This document shows positions 11,280-22,175 of a stretch of DNA of 64,000 nucleotides, one piece after another. The position numbers and the translations under genes were made by a program. The stretch's first letter is position 1. Every line of letters starts with the position of its first letter. The notes below the pieces were generated by a model. That model saw only the letters and a list, made by a program, of their open reading frames with translations. It did not search any database and was not told where the DNA came from. The stretch comes from Phascolarctos cinereus. Taxonomy: Eukaryota > Chordata > Mammalia > Diprotodontia > Phascolarctidae. The stretch covers positions 9,149,501-9,213,500 of the forward strand of contig NW_018343982.1 of the NCBI RefSeq assembly GCF_002099425.1. The letters are read 5' to 3'.

Positions 11280-11765
11280 CCCCTCATAGCTGCTAAAATG
11301 GTTTTCTTAAAGTAAAAGTCTCATGATGTCATTCCCCTACTCAAGAAACGTTAGCAACTCCCTATATTACCTTTAAGATAAAATGCTAAAACATGTACAA
11401 CCTATATAAGATTGCTTACTGTCTTGCGGAGGAGGGAAGGGAGAAAAATTTGGAAGTATTTTTTTTCCCCATCCCCACCTTTTGGAGCCCAGAGTTCCCT
11501 TCCAGACTTGGCTCTCAAGTACTACCTGCTTTAAAAGACCTTGATTCTCCCAGGTGATAGTGGGCTCCCCACCCCCATTACTGTGTGTTTATTTTGTATA
11601 TTTCTGGAATGTACTTACCTGTGAACACATTGTACTCTCTTAGTTGACCGTAAGCTTCTTGAGGGAAGCGATTTCCTTTCACTTTAGTGTTTGTATTCTC
11701 AGTACCCGGCACAGTGAAAGACATAGAGTGACTCTTAACAGATGTTTATTGGTTAATTGACTGAG
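11280..11765 (+). mobile_element. L2 LINE 3' end inserted in the L3
   Basis: CATGATGTCATTCCCCTACT, TTATTTTGTATATTTCTGGA and GTAAGCTTCTTGAGGGAAGC lead to a polyadenylation-side TTAACAGATGTTTATTGG. It is itself interrupted near 11390-11460. Confidence 0.75.
11390..11460 (+). mobile_element. short L1 3'-end-like fragment inside the L2
   Basis: ACAACCTATATAAGATTGCT followed by TACTGTCTTGCGGAGGAGGG resembles the repeat at 8010-8075 (AGAACCTATATCAGATTGCA). The family assignment is uncertain. Confidence 0.5.
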
Positions 11766-12085
11766 TCCATGATATCTGAGGATCGGTCAAAGTAACTGGG
11801 ATTGTCCTCTTCTCTGGAGAAGAGGAGATGTAGAAGGCTACAAGTCTCTGAGAGACTGGAAGATTGTCAGGTAGAGGAAGAATACCATTTGTTCTCTTTG
11901 GCCCTAGAGGGCAGAACAATATCAGTGGGCAAAGAAGTTGCAAAGAGATATATTTAAGAAAATCTAAGTCTAGCAAAAATTCCTAGAAGTTAGAGCTGGA
12001 GCTGCCTCAGGAGGTAGTGAGTTACCCTTCACTGGAAGTCTCTAATCAGAGTATGGATGCCAACTTACTTACCAGATATGTTGTA

Positions 12086-12393
12086 GTATCTCTTTTTCAA
12101 TAATACTTTAGACAAGATAGCTGCTGAGGTAATTTATAACTCGAAAATTCAATATATGGCCAATAAATATTTGTTGATCTATAAAACAAGGTAATTTAAC
12201 TTGTTGAGTTCTTTTATGTGTTGATTTATCTGTGTAAATATATATACATATATACATATTTATATCCTCTATTAAAGTCCTACTCTGATGGGGAGGTGAC
12301 CTTGGGGTTCTTAAATGTTAAAAGAGCATAAGCTCTGGCAGAGCAGGTCTTACCTATGCTGGAAGGAATTCAAAAACAAGACTGACAATGAGT
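12086..12393. other. AT-rich intron sequence
   Basis: TATA/TACA-rich near 12235-12265; otherwise nothing recognised. Confidence 0.5.
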
Positions 12394-12586
12394 TCTTATC
12401 TATATACCAGCCTAGCTAAGCTGGCAGAGGCTCATCATAAGAAAGTAATTACATATACATATATACACATGTGTATACAGACAAATATGTGCATATATAT
12501 ACACATGTGTATTTATATATGTGCATATGTAATTACTTTATATGATGAGCCTCTGCCAGCTTAGCTAAGGTGGTATATGGATCAGA
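12394..12586. repeat. AT-rich long palindrome
   Basis: The left arm 12394-12477 and right arm 12498-12586 are reverse complements. They share a 26-bp exact core that contains GATGAGCCTCTGCCAGC, and TA/TG-rich inner parts surround an ACACATGTGT symmetry. The spacer is about 20 bp. It can extrude as a hairpin or cruciform. Confidence 0.88.
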
Positions 12587-12589
12587 ATG

Positions 12590-12853
12590 TGCGCACATGT
12601 GTGTACACAGTACATGTATGTATATTTATGTGCATGCACACATTTATGGATATGCGTGTAGGTGTACACAAGTGTGTGCTTGTGTATGTGCGTTTGTGTA
12701 TAAACATATCTATATGTATATGTATATAAATTACTTATGATGGGCCTCTGTTAGCTTAGCTAGGTTGGTATGTGGATAAGAATATGTGTATGCACTTATA
12801 ACCCTTTATAACACACATACACGCACATACATACACACACACACACACACACA
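12590..12853. repeat. TG/CA-rich simple sequence
   Basis: Mixed TGTG/TATG runs surround the third arm copy, ending in a CA run at 12812-12853. Confidence 0.8.
12717..12785 (+). repeat. third copy of the palindrome arm
   Basis: Reads AAATTACTTATGATGGGCC then TCTGTTAGCTTAGCTAGGTT, in the same orientation as the right arm and slightly more diverged. Confidence 0.82.
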
Positions 12854-12859
12854 AAATAA

Positions 12860-13465
12860 CAACAACAACTCCTAAAACTTTTTACAAAGTTGTAGAAGGG
12901 TTGTGATCTGCCTTGGTGTAGAGAAAACCTACACAGATGATTTCAAAGATACTTGAAGTATTCAAGTGGGTACCAAAGGTTTGAACCTTTGAATCAAAGA
13001 TTTGGAACTGAAAGCATGTGTATATTTGTGTGCCTGTGTGAACACTGATATTGTCCACCCTCATCACCAGGCCCCAGTCCCGATCTCTTTACCTGCTTAT
13101 AAAATGCCTAGGATAACCTGAGTTTGACTTTCCACTAAATACAGATGAAGCCTAGTCTTTTGTATATAAAGTGCTACTGTTAAACTTCATGTGTGATTTT
13201 GGTTGTTCTCTATTGGTTTTAAATGAAAAAAGAAAAAAATGTTTTTGTGTGTATGTGTATGATAGGAGAAATAATAGGATGGGATTATATATAAGTCAAT
13301 TGCCAAAAATAAAAATAAAATAGCACCTAGTGAAGCATTGTACGTAATATTAATCTATAACAATTAAGATTCAAGAAAGTGACTGAATCATGTAACTTGA
13401 CATAAGGCACATACTTGAGCTATACTGAAAATATTCGATCTGCCTTGCCCTTCAAAAGCATAAAT
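12860..13465. other. unique intron sequence
   Basis: Nothing recognised. Confidence 0.5.
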
Positions 13466-13467
13466 GG

Positions 13468-13545
13468 ATGACTGGTCCTAGCTGTGTGACCCTGGGCAAG
13501 TCATTTAACCCAGAATGCTTCCCCCCCCCCAAAAAAAAATGCATA
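13468..13545 (+). mobile_element. WSINE1-type SINE, 3' part
   Basis: CTAGCTGTGTGACCCTGGGC is followed by CAAGTCATTTAACCC, then a C10A9 tract. The head is missing. Confidence 0.7.
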
Positions 13546-13834
13546 GATGACTGGGAAAGGTAAAGTAATGAGCAGCAAATAGATGCACGAAGAAGAATAA
13601 TGTAGGGCTTACATGCGATTTGGCACAATATTTATTAATGTATACCTAGAACTCATGTGTTTGTGCTGTAACTCTAGATACACATGAATTCAATGTGGTT
13701 TTCTGGAATCTGTTGCCAAAAAATTCTGCAGCAACTATATATGATCTCACCCTAGAGAAGCATGTTCATTCAGCCCTGGGGAGTGAGGCAGCTTAGCCTT
13801 CTAGTTCTGTTGTGAATTAATTCATGATGCAAGA

Positions 13835-14015
13835 GAGGTTATGGGAGGAACTTTAGAGATATCTAGTTCACCACCCTTATTTTACCTATGAGGCAGTTGA
13901 GTTCCACAACAGAGAGGTTCTGTAATTTATTCCCACAGGTAGTGAGTGTCAGGTGAGATTTGAACCTATACCCTCAGACTTCAAATTCTGTATTCTGTTT
14001 CCACTGAACTTTGCT
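13835..14015 (-). mobile_element. MIR3-type SINE
   Basis: ACTTTAGAGATATCTAGTTC, CCTATGAGGCAGTTGAG, TGAGATTTGAACCTATACCC. Confidence 0.7.
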
Positions 14016-14074
14016 GTTCCTGGGTGATACTGTGCACAAGAACAGAACTCAGTATTTCTGTAGCAGATGTGGTA

Positions 14075-14265
14075 TGGGATAGTGGGAATCTAATCAGACA
14101 TGGAGAGAAGATGTGGGTTTGAATCCCAGGTGTGACACAGCTTTGTGACCTTAAGTGAGTCACTTGCCTCTGAACCCTTGGGGTTCTCATCTGTAAGATG
14201 TGGATGGGGAAGTGTATTTACCTTTGTAAAGTGATGGGTATTGTTTAGGGGTGATGGAGTATGCA
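14075..14265 (+). mobile_element. MIR-type SINE
   Basis: GTGGGTTTGAATCCCAGGTG, TTTGTGACCTTAAGTGAGTC, CTCATCTGTAAGATGTGG. Confidence 0.7.
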
Positions 14266-14329
14266 GGTATTAGAAGAGGGATGTTTAGGTAGTTGGGCTT
14301 CTTTTCAAGTGGCTTAATGGTTTTCCTTT

Positions 14330-14780
14330 GTTTTTTGTTTTTTTTCCCCCTTCATGTTAAAGTCCTCTGCATCTGGTAGACTCTGCACTGTTGTTTTTAA
14401 AATAAATGTCTTTATTTTAAAAAATCTCTATTGTTGTCCAGTGGACTTCCTTCCTATAGAATCCTTCCTTCCTTGTAACAAAGAACTATAATCAAAACAA
14501 ATCAATGCATTTACTGTGTTTAATGGCGTCTGCCTAACTCCATGCCTCCAGTGTGTTCCTATCTGCTCAAAGAGGGGGGGCATGTTTCACTAGTTCTGTT
14601 TGGCCATGCCATTGATTAGAGTTCTTATGTCTTTCAGTATCATTTTCTTTATATCTTCCAATGGTCATGTGTAGATTGTTTTCCTGATTCTAGTTATATC
14701 AGTCTGCATCCATTCATACACATTTCAACATTAGTTTCAATAGTGTAGAGCTCAAATGTTTTTCTCCAGATAGGTGGAAT
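14330..14780. mobile_element. marsupial interspersed repeat, family not identified
   Basis: GAACTATAATCAAAACAAAT, GATTAGAGTTCTTATGTCTT and TTTTCCTGATTCTAGTTATA follow an order I recall from repeated marsupial sequence. The piece at 38470-38640 looks related. Confidence 0.38.
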
Positions 14781-14844
14781 TGGTGATAAAGGCATGGGCA
14801 GTTTTTAATAATAAGACTCCAGGAGTGTATTATTGAGGATGAAG

Positions 14845-15000
14845 ATGGGAACTCACATTTCTATGACACTGTAATGTTTAAGGTTTTGGTGAAAAACTCC
14901 TATGAGGTAGGTAGAACAGGTATTCTTATCCCCATTTTACAAATGAGGAAACTCAGCTCAGGGGAGGTTGAAGAACTATTAGGTGTTGGAGTGCTGTACC
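14845..15000 (-). mobile_element. MIR-type SINE
   Basis: CTATGAGGTAGGTAGAACAG, CCCCATTTTACAAATGAGGA, AACTCAGCTCAGGGGAGG. Confidence 0.72.
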
Positions 15001-15495
15001 ATTATCTGCAAATATTGATCCATTTCAGAGGGGAAACGCCAGTGGAAAATAGCTCTAGGGTGATGCTAAAAGTAAGGAATGCTTGGTTGGATTGTTTGCT
15101 GAAAGGAGTCTAGTTGGGGAATCAATTCTCCTATCTGTGCAAAGTTTGTGGTCCTGTTTTTTTTTTTCCAGGTAGCAGCCAGTGACCATCCATAGAGTCA
15201 GCTGCTAAGTGACCTGTGTTTTGATAATGACTAAAGTTTATTATTGTTTATTATTGTTATTTATATTTGTTTTCACTTTAACAATGTAGGTTTACATATG
15301 TTAGGGACACCCTTTTTTTGTTGTTGTTGTTTTTCTCCTTCCTTACATTAAAGCCTCTTATTATCCATCAGCAGTCCACTGTTGTTTGGCTTTTACCAAC
15401 TGTAGTATGGTTGAAAAAAACTTTTGACAGCAAACTAGGATCCAGAGTTGTTGTTACGTTTTTGCCACTTAACTGTAGCTTTATGACTGTGGACA
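15000..15495. other. unique intron sequence
   Basis: Nothing recognised. Confidence 0.5.
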
Positions 15496-15499
15496 AATC

Positions 15500-15597
15500 C
15501 TGGGATCATAACATTGAGAACTACAAAGGACCTTAAAAGTTTCTAATCTTACCCTCTCATTTTATAGATGGCGAAATTGAGTCTCAAGTGGGGTTCA
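15500..15597 (-). mobile_element. MIR3-type SINE
   Basis: GGGATCATAACATTGAGAAC and CATTTTATAGATGGCGAAAT. Confidence 0.65.
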
Positions 15598-15609
15598 TTT
15601 CTACTCTTT

Positions 15610-15990
15610 AAGACAATAGAAGGGCACTTAAAGATCATTTAGCTCAAGGATGGGGAACCTGCAGCCTCGAGGCTACATGTGGCCCTCTAGGTCCTCAAGT
15701 GGGGCCCTTTGACTTAATCCAAACTTTATAGAACAAATCCCCTTGCTAAAGGGATTTGTTCTGTAAAACTTGGGCTGGTTCAAAAGGACCTAGAAGGCTA
15801 TATGTGGCCTCCAGTCCACAGGTTCCCCATCCCTGCTTCTAGCTCAACCCCTTCTCTTAACAGATAAGAATAGTGAGGCCCATGGGGTGGGTAGGGGAAG
15901 TGAACCGTCCAAGGTCGTATACATGGCGAGGCACAGCTTAGATGAGAACTCTGTTAGTGACTTTTTCCATTGGGCCACATTGCTCCATTT
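15610..15990 (-). mobile_element. MIR3-type SINE split by the hAT element
   Basis: GGGCACTTAAAGATCATTTAG lies left of the hairpin element. AACAGATAAGAATAGTGAGG and AAGGTCGTATACATGG lie right of it and continue the same antisense MIR3 order. Confidence 0.65.
15645..15835. mobile_element. palindromic hAT-Charlie-type miniature element
   Basis: The left end CAAGGATGGGGAACCTG and the reverse complement of the right end (CAGGGATGGGGAACCTGTG) are terminal inverted repeats. Pairing continues inward (GGCTACATGTGGCC / GGCTATATGTGGCC), and the middle has AAATCCCCTTGCTAAAGGGATTT, so the 191 bp can fold as a single long hairpin. Flanks CATTTAGCT and CTTCTAGCT resemble a decayed hAT target duplication. 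It is similar to OposCharlie-type elements as I recall them. It carries no coding sequence. Confidence 0.8.
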
Positions 15991-16286
15991 CTAGAGTGAA
16001 TATAAGGTAATGAGGTTAGAGTAGACAAAATCTAAGATGCCTTTAAGATCTAACTTTTGGGTATTTTAAGTCTCCTTTGAGCTCTAATCCCCATCAGCTC
16101 TCATTTTGATCTGAATCTTTGGTTTTATTAGAACTACCCCAAGGTTCTGAAGGTGTATAGCATTTTTTTTAATACTAGGAAAAATCTTTTATAATCACTG
16201 TTTCAAATTTTAATTCTGTGCTTGTTCAGGATAGTTAATATGCAAAGAATGAATTGTGTATAAGCAATAAATAAAAGAACAATAGA

Positions 16287-16445
16287 GGCAGCTAGATGGC
16301 ACAGTAGATAGAGCACCAACCCTGGAGTCAGAAGGACCTGAGTTCAAATCCAGCCTCAGACACATACATAATACTTCCTAGCTTTGTAACTCTGGGCAAG
16401 TCACTTAAACCCATTTGCCTCACTTAAAAAACAAAACAAACAAAA
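16287..16445 (+). mobile_element. WSINE1-type marsupial SINE
   Basis: Sense copy with head GAGGCAGCTAGATGGCACAG, box-B-like GAGTTCAAATCC, then CTCTGGGCAAGTCACTTAAA and an A/C-rich tail. It is nearly complete. Confidence 0.82.
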
Positions 16446-16519
16446 GCAGTGATGTTCAAGGGTATTCTTAACTTTTAAGATGAGTAAACATAGGCAAAAG
16501 AAAAAAAAAGTCACAATAT

Positions 16520-17210
16520 AAAACAGTATCTCTGCATAATTTTTTTTCAAGTTCTAACTTTTAGAAGTTGATATTCAGTTTAGTTCTTGGAAGCCTCATC
16601 TAAATTCTCATCAAGATCTGGAACTTCACCTTCCTCACCCTCATCCTTATCTTCATTCTCATTGGCAAGTGTGCTTTTCCATTAGTGTGCTATTTGGGCA
16701 GATGCTCTACCAATCCTCAGGGTGGTCAGATGGGCAGGTCTAAGCTGGTTGAAGCTTCTGGGGAGCATTTCTGTCACTGTTTTGGCTCAGCATGGCCTGT
16801 AACGCTAAAAATGTTTGCTATCGATATTGCCTGGACTTTAGGATAGTTAAAGTGGATCATCCTTGGTTGGTGAACATATTTACCTCTTCAGATTCAAAGT
16901 GTTTCTTCCTACAGTCTTTAAGTAAGATTGAAGTTTCTTATCCGCTATAACAGTTTTTGAACCTTCTTCTTTCTCTAGGCAGGCAATTCCTTTCCTACCA
17001 GTACCAGCTTGGCAAGTTTCTGCTGGTTCATAATTATTTCTTTCATCTGGGGCTCCTGCCATCTGGCCTTGTCTTCAGCCAAAGAATGCAAATACATGTC
17101 CTGGATGGGCAGGGAGATCATTCCTGGTCCACTCTGTCTTCATTATGGTTGGCCTGTCTTCCTACTTGACTTGCTTATTCTCTTCTCTTCCTTACTTCTT
17201 ACCTCTCTCT
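16520..17210 (-). pseudogene. BTF3: processed pseudogene of BTF3
   Basis: BTF3 is the beta subunit of the nascent polypeptide-associated complex (NAC), which binds emerging chains at the ribosome. Read on the minus strand, 17058-17008 gives QEPQMKEIIMNQQKLAK, close to BTF3 QEPQMKETIMNQEKLAK. Further on come ADKKLQSYLKTVGRNTLN (BTF3 ADDKKLQFSLKKLGVNN), EVNMFTNQG, IHFNYPKVQA, VTGHAEPKQ and a C-terminal VPDLDENLDEASKN ending at a stop near 16580. EVNMFTNQG points to BTF3 rather than BTF3L4. The reading frame shifts several times and contains stops. No introns interrupt the match, so it is a retrocopy made by LINE machinery. It lies antisense to TCF7L2. Its A-tail is not obvious, since a SINE lies at 16287-16445 next to its 3' end. 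It appears old and non-coding. The ends are approximate. Confidence 0.87.
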
Positions 17211-17424
17211 AGAACCAAAGTTCTGCTTGCCATCTACCCAGACCCCATGTTCACACACAACTTATTTTAACCCTAAATCTTAACCCTAATCCTGCCCTCT
17301 GAGAGCTTTGATTTTCCATTTTGCCTATAAAATTTGCCTGGAGTACAGTAAGGAGCTTGTATCTGGCTCTAAATTCCTAGACCTTCCTGTTTACCAGAAT
17401 AATTAAATCTTTTTCTAAGAGGTG

Positions 17425-17615
17425 AAACTGTGTAGTACAAATAGCACTGGGCATGGAATCATTCAGCAGACCAGTGTTCGAATCCTGGCTCTGACAGAAT
17501 TCATTTGCTATCCATGGGTATATGGGAAGTTAATTAAGCTCTTTGAGTCTCATTTTCCTTATCTGTAGAATGAGAACAATAGTATTTTTCCTACCTATCT
17601 CAGAGTTTTAAAGAG
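17425..17615 (+). mobile_element. MIR-type SINE
   Basis: GTGTTCGAATCCTGGCTCTG, CTCATTTTCCTTATCTGTAG. Confidence 0.7.
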
Positions 17616-17617
17616 TA

Positions 17618-17790
17618 TTTCATACTTGAAAGACCTGGGTTCAAGTCTTATCTAACATACTTGCTATGTTAACTGAAGAATTTGATTAACTTCTCAGTGC
17701 CAGTCTGGCTTGCATTGGAAAGGGTGGGCTCTTCGTGAAGAATTCTCTATGAAAACATATGTGTAATCCAAAATAAATAAATAGGCATCT
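17618..17790 (+). mobile_element. marsupial tRNA SINE, head-truncated
   Basis: GAAAGACCTGGGTTCAAGTC and TAACTTCTCAGTGCCAGTCT; the AATAAATAAATA tail ends it. Immediately follows the MIR in the same orientation. Confidence 0.55.
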
Positions 17791-17929
17791 GTCATGGCAC
17801 TGGGAACCAATATTCTTTGTTGGTATCCAAATGTTCTCCATCAGATCAACACAGTGATGAGTTTTATGTTTAAGTACTTACATAGAAGTAAGGTCATAGC
17901 TTTGGTTATGCTATTAATGCTCAACATTT

Positions 17930-18475
17930 TTTCCCTGCCTTCCTGTTACCTATGAACTCAATCCTAAATTCCTTAATTCATCATTAAAGGCCTTCCATGA
18001 TCTATGATCTGGCCTTGATCAATCTTTTTTTGAAAAGGTAGAAGAGAGGGAAGAGATTCCTATGATCACTAGAAATAATAGTCTTTTAGTACTTGTTGAA
18101 CTTGCACAAGCTTTGGTTCAAACTCTCCTCCTGAACATGGCTTACCTTTATTGCTGCTCCTACTATTCCCAGTTCCTCAAATTTCCTATGTAATCGCCTT
18201 CAGTCTAATTGTGCTAATTCTATCCGTCTTTCAAAGGTCAGCTAAAATGGCAGTTTCTCCATATTGGCAGTCCCATTCTTCCTAGTGGGAATCCCTGGAT
18301 TCTCTTCTTGGATTACATAGAGAAAGAAGTATGTAACACTTATCCATTCTGTTTTGTGAGGTTGTCACCTGTTGTACATGCCAGTTTCCTTGCTATACTG
18401 TAGGCTCAATGAAGGCAGGAACCATGTGTTCTTGGTTTTTGTATCATTGCACTAGTATGATGCTGGAGGAAATAA
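17930..18475 (+). mobile_element. L2 LINE 3' portion
   Basis: AAAGGCCTTCCATGATCTATG, CTATCCGTCTTTCAAAGGTC and TGTAGGCTCAATGAAGGCAG keep the L2 order. About 90 unrelated bases lie near 18025-18110. Confidence 0.68.
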
Positions 18476-18602
18476 CAAGGACCACAGGAATAGACTTTAG
18501 ACGAAAGCTTCATAGAAGGTAAAAGTATTCATCCTTGAAAGCTATCAAATAAATGGATGGAGGTCTCAGTGTCTGAAAAGCATTATTTAATTATTTAATG
18601 AC

Positions 18603-18843
18603 TATTGTTGTTCAGTTGTGTCCAACTCTTTGTGACCCGATTTGGGTTTTTTTTTTCTAAGATACTGAAGTGGTTTGCCATTTCTTCCTAGAGTTCATTT
18701 TAAAGATAAGGAAACTGAGGTGAGCAGGGTTAAGTGACTTGCCTAGGGTCATACAGTAAGTGTCTGAGGATGAATTTGAACTCATGAAGATGAATCTTCT
18801 TCACTCCAGACTCAGTGTTCTATCCATTGCACCATGTTCTGTC
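18603..18843 (-). mobile_element. RTE-tailed tRNA SINE
   Basis: The left end is GTTGTTCAGTTGTGTCCAAC, then TGGTTTGCCATTTCTTCC, the RTE-derived tail in antisense. The right end gives an antisense tRNA-like head. The element is nearly full length (about 240 bp). Confidence 0.8.
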
Positions 18844-19124
18844 CTTCACCTTGCCCCTTTGGCTAGGGTTCTGAAGGAGCCAGAAGACCCTCTTAGTTTT
18901 ATCTTAAAAGGCAAAAGAAAGGCTTTTTGTAGACTCTGTCTTCCTGAAAAGTGTTCTATGAGTGAACCAGTCAATTGTGTAGGAGCTGAGTTTGTAAGCT
19001 AAGTCTGTGAAATGTACCAGAGAAGTAAGTAGACTGTTCTCAAAGGATCTTTTCAAACTATAGAATTCTAGAATGTCAGCATTTGATAGGCCTTTTGAGA
19101 GCCATTCTTCATACTTCAGGAAAT

Positions 19125-19218
19125 ATTTATGAATCACTTATTATGTGCCAGTCAGTGATCTAGGTGTTGGATATACAAAGACAAAAATGAAACGGTATCT
19201 GACCTCAAGGAGCTCACG
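19125..19218 (-). mobile_element. L2 LINE 3' end, antisense
   Basis: TTATTATGTGCCAGTCAGTG is followed by CCTCAAGGAGCTCACGTTCT. Confidence 0.72.
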
Positions 19219-19267
19219 TTCTGTTGTCTCATAAATCTGATTTTCTTGACTTACAGAGACTCACTAT

Positions 19268-19372
19268 AGATCCGGAGGCTCATTCACTGAGGCCACTTGT
19301 CCAGAGTCACAGAATAGCAGTTTGTGGCAGAACTGGGGCCAGACTCCAGTTTTTCTTGACTCATGGTTTAAT
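19268..19372 (-). mobile_element. MIR-type SINE
   Basis: CACTTGTCCAGAGTCACAGA, GAACTGGGGCCAGACTCCAG. Confidence 0.65.
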
Positions 19373-19379
19373 ACTCTGG

Positions 19380-22100
19380 GGAGGGTTTCCTGGAATATGG
19401 TAGGATTGGAAGTTGTGGGGAGATGGAGGGCAGTGAAATTTGGACTCTGTGGAATTGTGCTGGCTCTCCTAGAACTGCATGGAGTTCTTCTGTTCCTAAG
19501 GGAACAGAAAGAAATTGCAATATTTTATTTAGGAAGAATGTTCAACCAAAAGGGTGGGGTTGATTTCTCCTGTCATGACATCACTGAAAGGCTGTTGGGC
19601 TGGATTCAAAGTGATGGTTGAGCTAAGCTCTAGCTCTCCCTGCTTGGAAGGAAAACCACAGAGGAATGATTTTATGAAGTAGATCTGAGAAAGAGTATAT
19701 TAGTGTTTTTGATGTGGGATTTGTTGATTAATAGTTAATTTTTGCCTCCTTGCTTTGGGCGAGGCCTTCAGTTGTAGAAATATTTGGAAAAGTTGAAGAT
19801 TTAAATTCCATATCTCTCCTGTGGATAGAAGATTCATCATAAAGTGACTCCTCTTTAATATGGCATTTATCTAAGGAAGGGACTGGAGGTGCAGAGAGTT
19901 GTAGCTTCTTTGGCATCACTGCATTAAAGACTCCCCAGAGCTCTCAAAATCTTTGGGGAAGAGTTGGAACATTCCTGCCTTCCTGAGATTGGTTAGGCAA
20001 AGACCCCTCATCTCTCTTAAGTTCTTGTTTATATATTTTTAAACAGAAAGGTGAGCCAGGAAATATCCTTTCCCAACATTTCCAAAGAGTAATGACTTAA
20101 TGTCAAACACTCTCAGTTGGCCTGGACGTACCCTGTGAACCATATTAGGGGCCTGGTTCCTGCCTGCTAGGGAATTTCATTCTCAGGATTAGGATCCATT
20201 TTGAATGGAGTCCAAATTGTTCTTCCTTCCACTGAGTTGAGGATTCATGTGTGGTTAGCTTTGCCAAGGAAACCCAGAGCCCGTTTGCATAGCTCTCCAA
20301 ATCTAGGCACTAGCTCTTTTGCAAGTGAATCCTGATCTTGTTTGAATCCTGTGACCTTTCATTCCTGGTGTCCCTCCTCTTGTTAGTTTCTGTTTTTCCC
20401 AATGACTTATAGCCATCTTTGGAGGAAATGATGAAATAGCCAGTTTTGACAAAGAAGCAAGACTACTGTTTTGATTACTAGGCTAGAGAGAAAGCCCATT
20501 TCCTGCAGTGTGCCTCATGTCCAGGAGAGCATCTGTACCAAGGCTATTTGTTCTGTAGTCTGGTGAGAACATGCCCTCATACGCACATATGTTGTTTTGA
20601 TTTTCCAGAATTGCAAAGGGTGAAAGATACTTGACCAGCTCTCATCAGTTCAGACTAATTTGGGAAGCTCTGTATGATTTAGAGAAGTCTGAATTATTGA
20701 ATTATTAAAATAATTTTTTATTACTTTCAACTATAAACTACAGAGGTCTTTTGAGAAGCAGTATTTAATAACTTGTAACTAGCATGTGCATTGTTTTTAT
20801 ATCAGTAGTACTTAAATAGTGGAAAGTAATTTATTCTCATCAATACCTTGATATACTAATAGATCTATGAGCTCCTCTGTGTTAGAGTAACACATCCATC
20901 CATGTCTGCATATCTTGTTAAATTCTTCTTCACGTTCTCGTATAGCCATTACTTAAAGTGGTTTGAATGCTAGTAGCACAGGAGGGCTGTTCATAGGTTA
21001 TTTCTTGTTTTCCCTGTATAATTGATCTATCTTTTTTCCCAGTCACACATTTCTCTGATGACATACTCATTACCACTTCTACTACAGTAATTCTTCATTG
21101 CACTATAAACGGAGCCTGCATATGGCCACCAGGAACCTCTCTATTGCCCCTTAGGAGATCTTCATCTTTAGTTCTTTAGATATTGTATAGTATCATGCTG
21201 ATGTTAGAGATTAAACATTCCCATTATAACCTTGTTTGCATTACCATTTTGCTTAGCACTTGCTTGTGTCTTTTTTTTTGTCCCTTGTGCAAAGGCAGAT
21301 TTTTAGCCTCTCCTCAAATTGCTGCAAATTTCAAATTAATGAAGTTGAAAATGATGAGGTTTTAAGTTTTTGCTTCCTGCCTTCCTCAGTTTCTATGTAA
21401 GATGACTGACTTAAAAAATAAAGGATTCTTAACATAAGGCTTCCTATTATTTTTCTAAGAAAGAATTGATTGGGTTAGATACAGTTCTGTAGAAGTCATC
21501 AAGGTCAGGATAGGCTCAGGCTCTTTTAGATCCCTGACAATTTTTTTAATGGGAAATTTGGGGGGGGGGAAAGGCAATAAAAAAAGTGATTTGAAATTTT
21601 TAAAGCCTAAAATTCTCTTTGATGACTTTTTCTTCTGCATAAAGACACTAGTTATTGAGGGGAGAAATTATCTGTTGTGCAAAGTCAGCTTGTATTAAGC
21701 ATGAAAATGACCATCCGATATGATAGTTCCATAGTGTAACAATGATTGTTGTTTTCCTACTCTATTCTAGACTTCCCATGAGCTTGAGGTCAAGGCCAAA
21801 TAGCTTTCTTCATTCTCTCTTCCTTTCTATTGGCCCTCGTCTTAGCCTTCGAACCAATAATCTTCTGTTGTATTTAACAGAGTGATAGCCCATCATATAG
21901 GGAGCCTGTTATCATGGATGACCTCCAGGGATCTGTGGACCCAGGGTCAACATACCATCCAACTGAAGGCAGTGATGGGCCTTGGAATGAATCCTGTCCT
22001 CTGAAATCTGTATTTCTAAGTTGCCTGCCTCTCTGTGGTGAGACTTGCAACACTTCTAAGTATATAACAGGCCCAACAGAAGAAGGCTCTTTCTACTTAG
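19380..22100. other. repeat-poor stretch of 2.7 kb
   Basis: No SINE or LINE recognised. Mixed composition at 19740-19960 and 20100-20640 could hold constrained sequence. No coding exon is seen. Confidence 0.5.
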
Positions 22101-22104
22101 AAGT

Positions 22105-22175
22105 ATGAGATGCTTTATAGATACTATCTAGTTATATATCTTGGGAGGAAGATGTGGAAATTATTATTGACACTT
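22105..22175 (-). mobile_element. MIR-type SINE tail
   Basis: ATAGATACTATCTAGTTATA and GGGAGGAAGATGTGGAAATT. Very degraded. Confidence 0.35.

Larger units (their letters stand above)
11220..12085 (+). mobile_element. L3/CR1 LINE 3' end, split by an L2
   Basis: CCAGAGGAAGGCAATCAGGA (11250) and, after the insertion, CCCTAGAGGGCAGAACAATA, GTTGCAAAGAGATATATTTA and CTCAGGAGGTAGTGAGTTAC (11775-12085) are the ordered 3' end of an L3/CR1-type LINE. Both parts are in sense orientation. Confidence 0.72.

Noticed and set aside
17266-17292. Telomere-like TTAACCCTAAATCTTAACCC
   Set aside because: Only about three imperfect units; too short to claim an interstitial telomere.
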